Positions 63,300 through 64,000 of a stretch of 64,000 bases of DNA are shown here, piece after piece; position 1 is the first letter of the stretch; each line of letters opens with the position of its first letter. The notes under the pieces were generated by a model. It did not search any database and had not been told where the DNA came from. It saw only the letters and a list, made by a program, of their open reading frames with translations. The stretch is taken from positions 186,001-250,000 of the forward strand of contig JACKML010000003.1 of NCBI GenBank assembly GCA_024235415.1. Reading direction: 5' to 3'. Source of the stretch: Chromatiaceae bacterium (GTDB lineage Bacteria; Pseudomonadota; Gammaproteobacteria; Chromatiales; Chromatiaceae). The position numbers and the translations under genes are program-made.

Positions 63300-63797
63300 A
63301 TGTGGCACGAGACGGATTCATGGACGCCAAGCCCCCTGCGGGCGACCGTTGCGCTGGTCATGCTGCTCGCGGCGGCAACGCCGGAGGCCGCCGACGTCTA
63401 CCGCTGGACGGACGAGCAGGGGCGCGTTCACTACGGGCAGCGACCGCCACCGCAGGGCGCGGAGAAAATGCAGCTGCCTGCTACGAAGGCCACGTTGCCG
63501 TCGGCAGACCAGCCGTCGGCACAGCGGCGCGACCGTCAGCAGCGGCTGCTCGAGGCCTACGAGTACGAACGTGAACAAAAGCGCATCGCCGAGGCGCGGT
63601 TGGCGCAGCAGCGCGAGCGGGACGCGGCACGTTGTCGTGAGCTGCAAAAGAGCTGGCGGTTGCTGTCGTATGCCGGTCCGGTATACCGCACCGACACCGG
63701 CGGTGAGCGTCGCTACCTGAGCGAAGACGAGCGTGCCGCCGAAAAGGCCGAACTGCGGCGGGCCCACCTGCAGGCCTGTGGCACAGAGCCCCAGTGA
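63300..63797 (+). CDS. DUF4124-domain exported protein
   Basis: A 165-residue protein from the ATG at 63300 with a signal peptide (LRATVALVMLLAAATPEAA), a DUF4124 domain (DVYRWTDEQGRVHYGQRPP), and a Gln/Arg/Glu-rich helical C-terminal half. DUF4124 proteins are periplasmic and uncharacterised. Its GTGA overlap joins it to the next gene. Confidence 0.82.
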   Translation: MWHETDSWTPSPLRATVALVMLLAAATPEAADVYRWTDEQGRVHYGQRPPPQGAEKMQLPATKATLPSADQPSAQRRDRQQRLLEAYEYEREQKRIAEARLAQQRERDAARCRELQKSWRLLSYAGPVYRTDTGGERRYLSEDERAAEKAELRRAHLQACGTEPQ

Positions 63798-64000
63798 CAG
63801 CGTCCGGTGGTGCGGATCGTGAAGCGGCGCAATGGGTGGTATTGCTGCACGGAATGGCGCGAAGCGCGCGTTCGATGGCGCCGTTGGCAAGCGATCTGCA
63901 GCGCGCTGGCTACCGGGTGTGCAACGTCGGGTATCCGACCGGCCGACACGATGTCGAAGGTCTGGTCGAGCACTACGTGCGACCCGCGGTGGCTGCCTGT
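63794..64000 (+). CDS. Alpha/beta-hydrolase, 3' truncated by the window
   Basis: The first 69 codons of a gene that starts at GTG 63794, overlapping the previous stop (GTGA), and runs off the window. It begins like a lipase-type hydrolase: WVVLLHGMARSARSM, then PLASDLQRAGYRV and NVGYPT. The nucleophile lies beyond the window, so the class is inferred from the strand and HGM motif only. Confidence 0.75.
   Translation, partial: MTASGGADREAAQWVVLLHGMARSARSMAPLASDLQRAGYRVCNVGYPTGRHDVEGLVEHYVRPAVAAC

Overview
The window looks like chromosome of a sulfur-oxidising, probably chemolithoautotrophic gammaproteobacterium, perhaps close to the Chromatiales or Sedimenticola-type lineages. This rests on a Qmo-type electron-transfer cluster (QmoA, QmoB, HdrC, HdrB), a glycine/tyrosine-rich sulfur-globule-like protein beside it, a CbbQ/CbbO (NorQ/NorD) pair of the kind that remodels Rubisco, PEP-CTERM exported proteins, and many typical gammaproteobacterial housekeeping genes (PurT, PilU, YcgL, UbiK, ComM, YheS, GlnK-AmtB, RimK). 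DNA is GC-rich throughout, coding density is high, and GTG or TTG starts are common. I saw no rRNA or tRNA gene, no CRISPR array and no intact insertion sequence or prophage.

Layout. 1-3.4 kb: 3' part of a PEP-CTERM haem peroxidase, then an MFS transporter and a small membrane protein on the minus strand. 3.4-9.2 kb: a sulfur-globule-like protein and the qmoA-qmoB-hdrC-hdrB operon, all minus strand. 9.2-17.5 kb: plus-strand AAA+ ATPase CbbQ-like, a GspG-like pseudopilin, an alpha/beta hydrolase, a CHASE-like/GGDEF/EAL protein, the VWA protein CbbO-like, and an MlaC-type protein. 17.5-19.3 kb: a DsbA/FrnE-like oxidoreductase, a membrane-anchored aspartic protease and an HU-like protein. 19.6-24.3 kb: a very long tail-anchored coiled-coil protein with cyclic-nucleotide-binding-like and rhodanese-like domains, translationally coupled to a Rieske protein. 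24.3-28.3 kb: a frameshifted small gene, a CbiM-like permease, DjlA, a DUF350 protein, a lytic transglycosylase and a Pro/Ala-rich exported protein. 28.4-33 kb: a hybrid histidine kinase and a sigma54-dependent response regulator. 33.4-34 kb: a gene-poor stretch with three related palindromes. 34-46 kb: purT, a phosphohexomutase, PilZ, a DMT transporter, ycgL, tandem Slp lipoproteins, an iron-dependent alcohol dehydrogenase, pilU, a MOSC protein, a DUF1415 protein and a TSUP transporter.

46-50.5 kb is the most accessory-looking part: a PEP-CTERM protein, an orphan membrane protein, decayed intergenic DNA, and a three-gene operon of secreted proteins without recognised function. 50.6-58 kb holds arfB, a PQQ-type sugar dehydrogenase, a small RTX-repeat protein, an unknown exported protein, an ABC-F ATPase, comM and ubiK. 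58-60.7 kb is a nitrogen-regulated unit (TorF-like porin, glnK, amtB) behind a clear -24/-12 promoter. 60.7-64 kb has an AstE-like/RimK/RimB operon, a DUF4124 protein and the start of an alpha/beta hydrolase gene that runs off the window.

How it fits together. The Qmo/Hdr proteins would exchange electrons between cytoplasmic sulfite oxidation (APS reductase, not encoded here) and the quinone pool. The sulfur-globule-like protein would coat stored sulfur, and CbbQ/CbbO would keep Rubisco active for carbon fixation. Surface and signalling functions (PEP-CTERM, PilU, GGDEF/EAL, PilZ, the kinase pair) suggest control of motility versus attachment by c-di-GMP.
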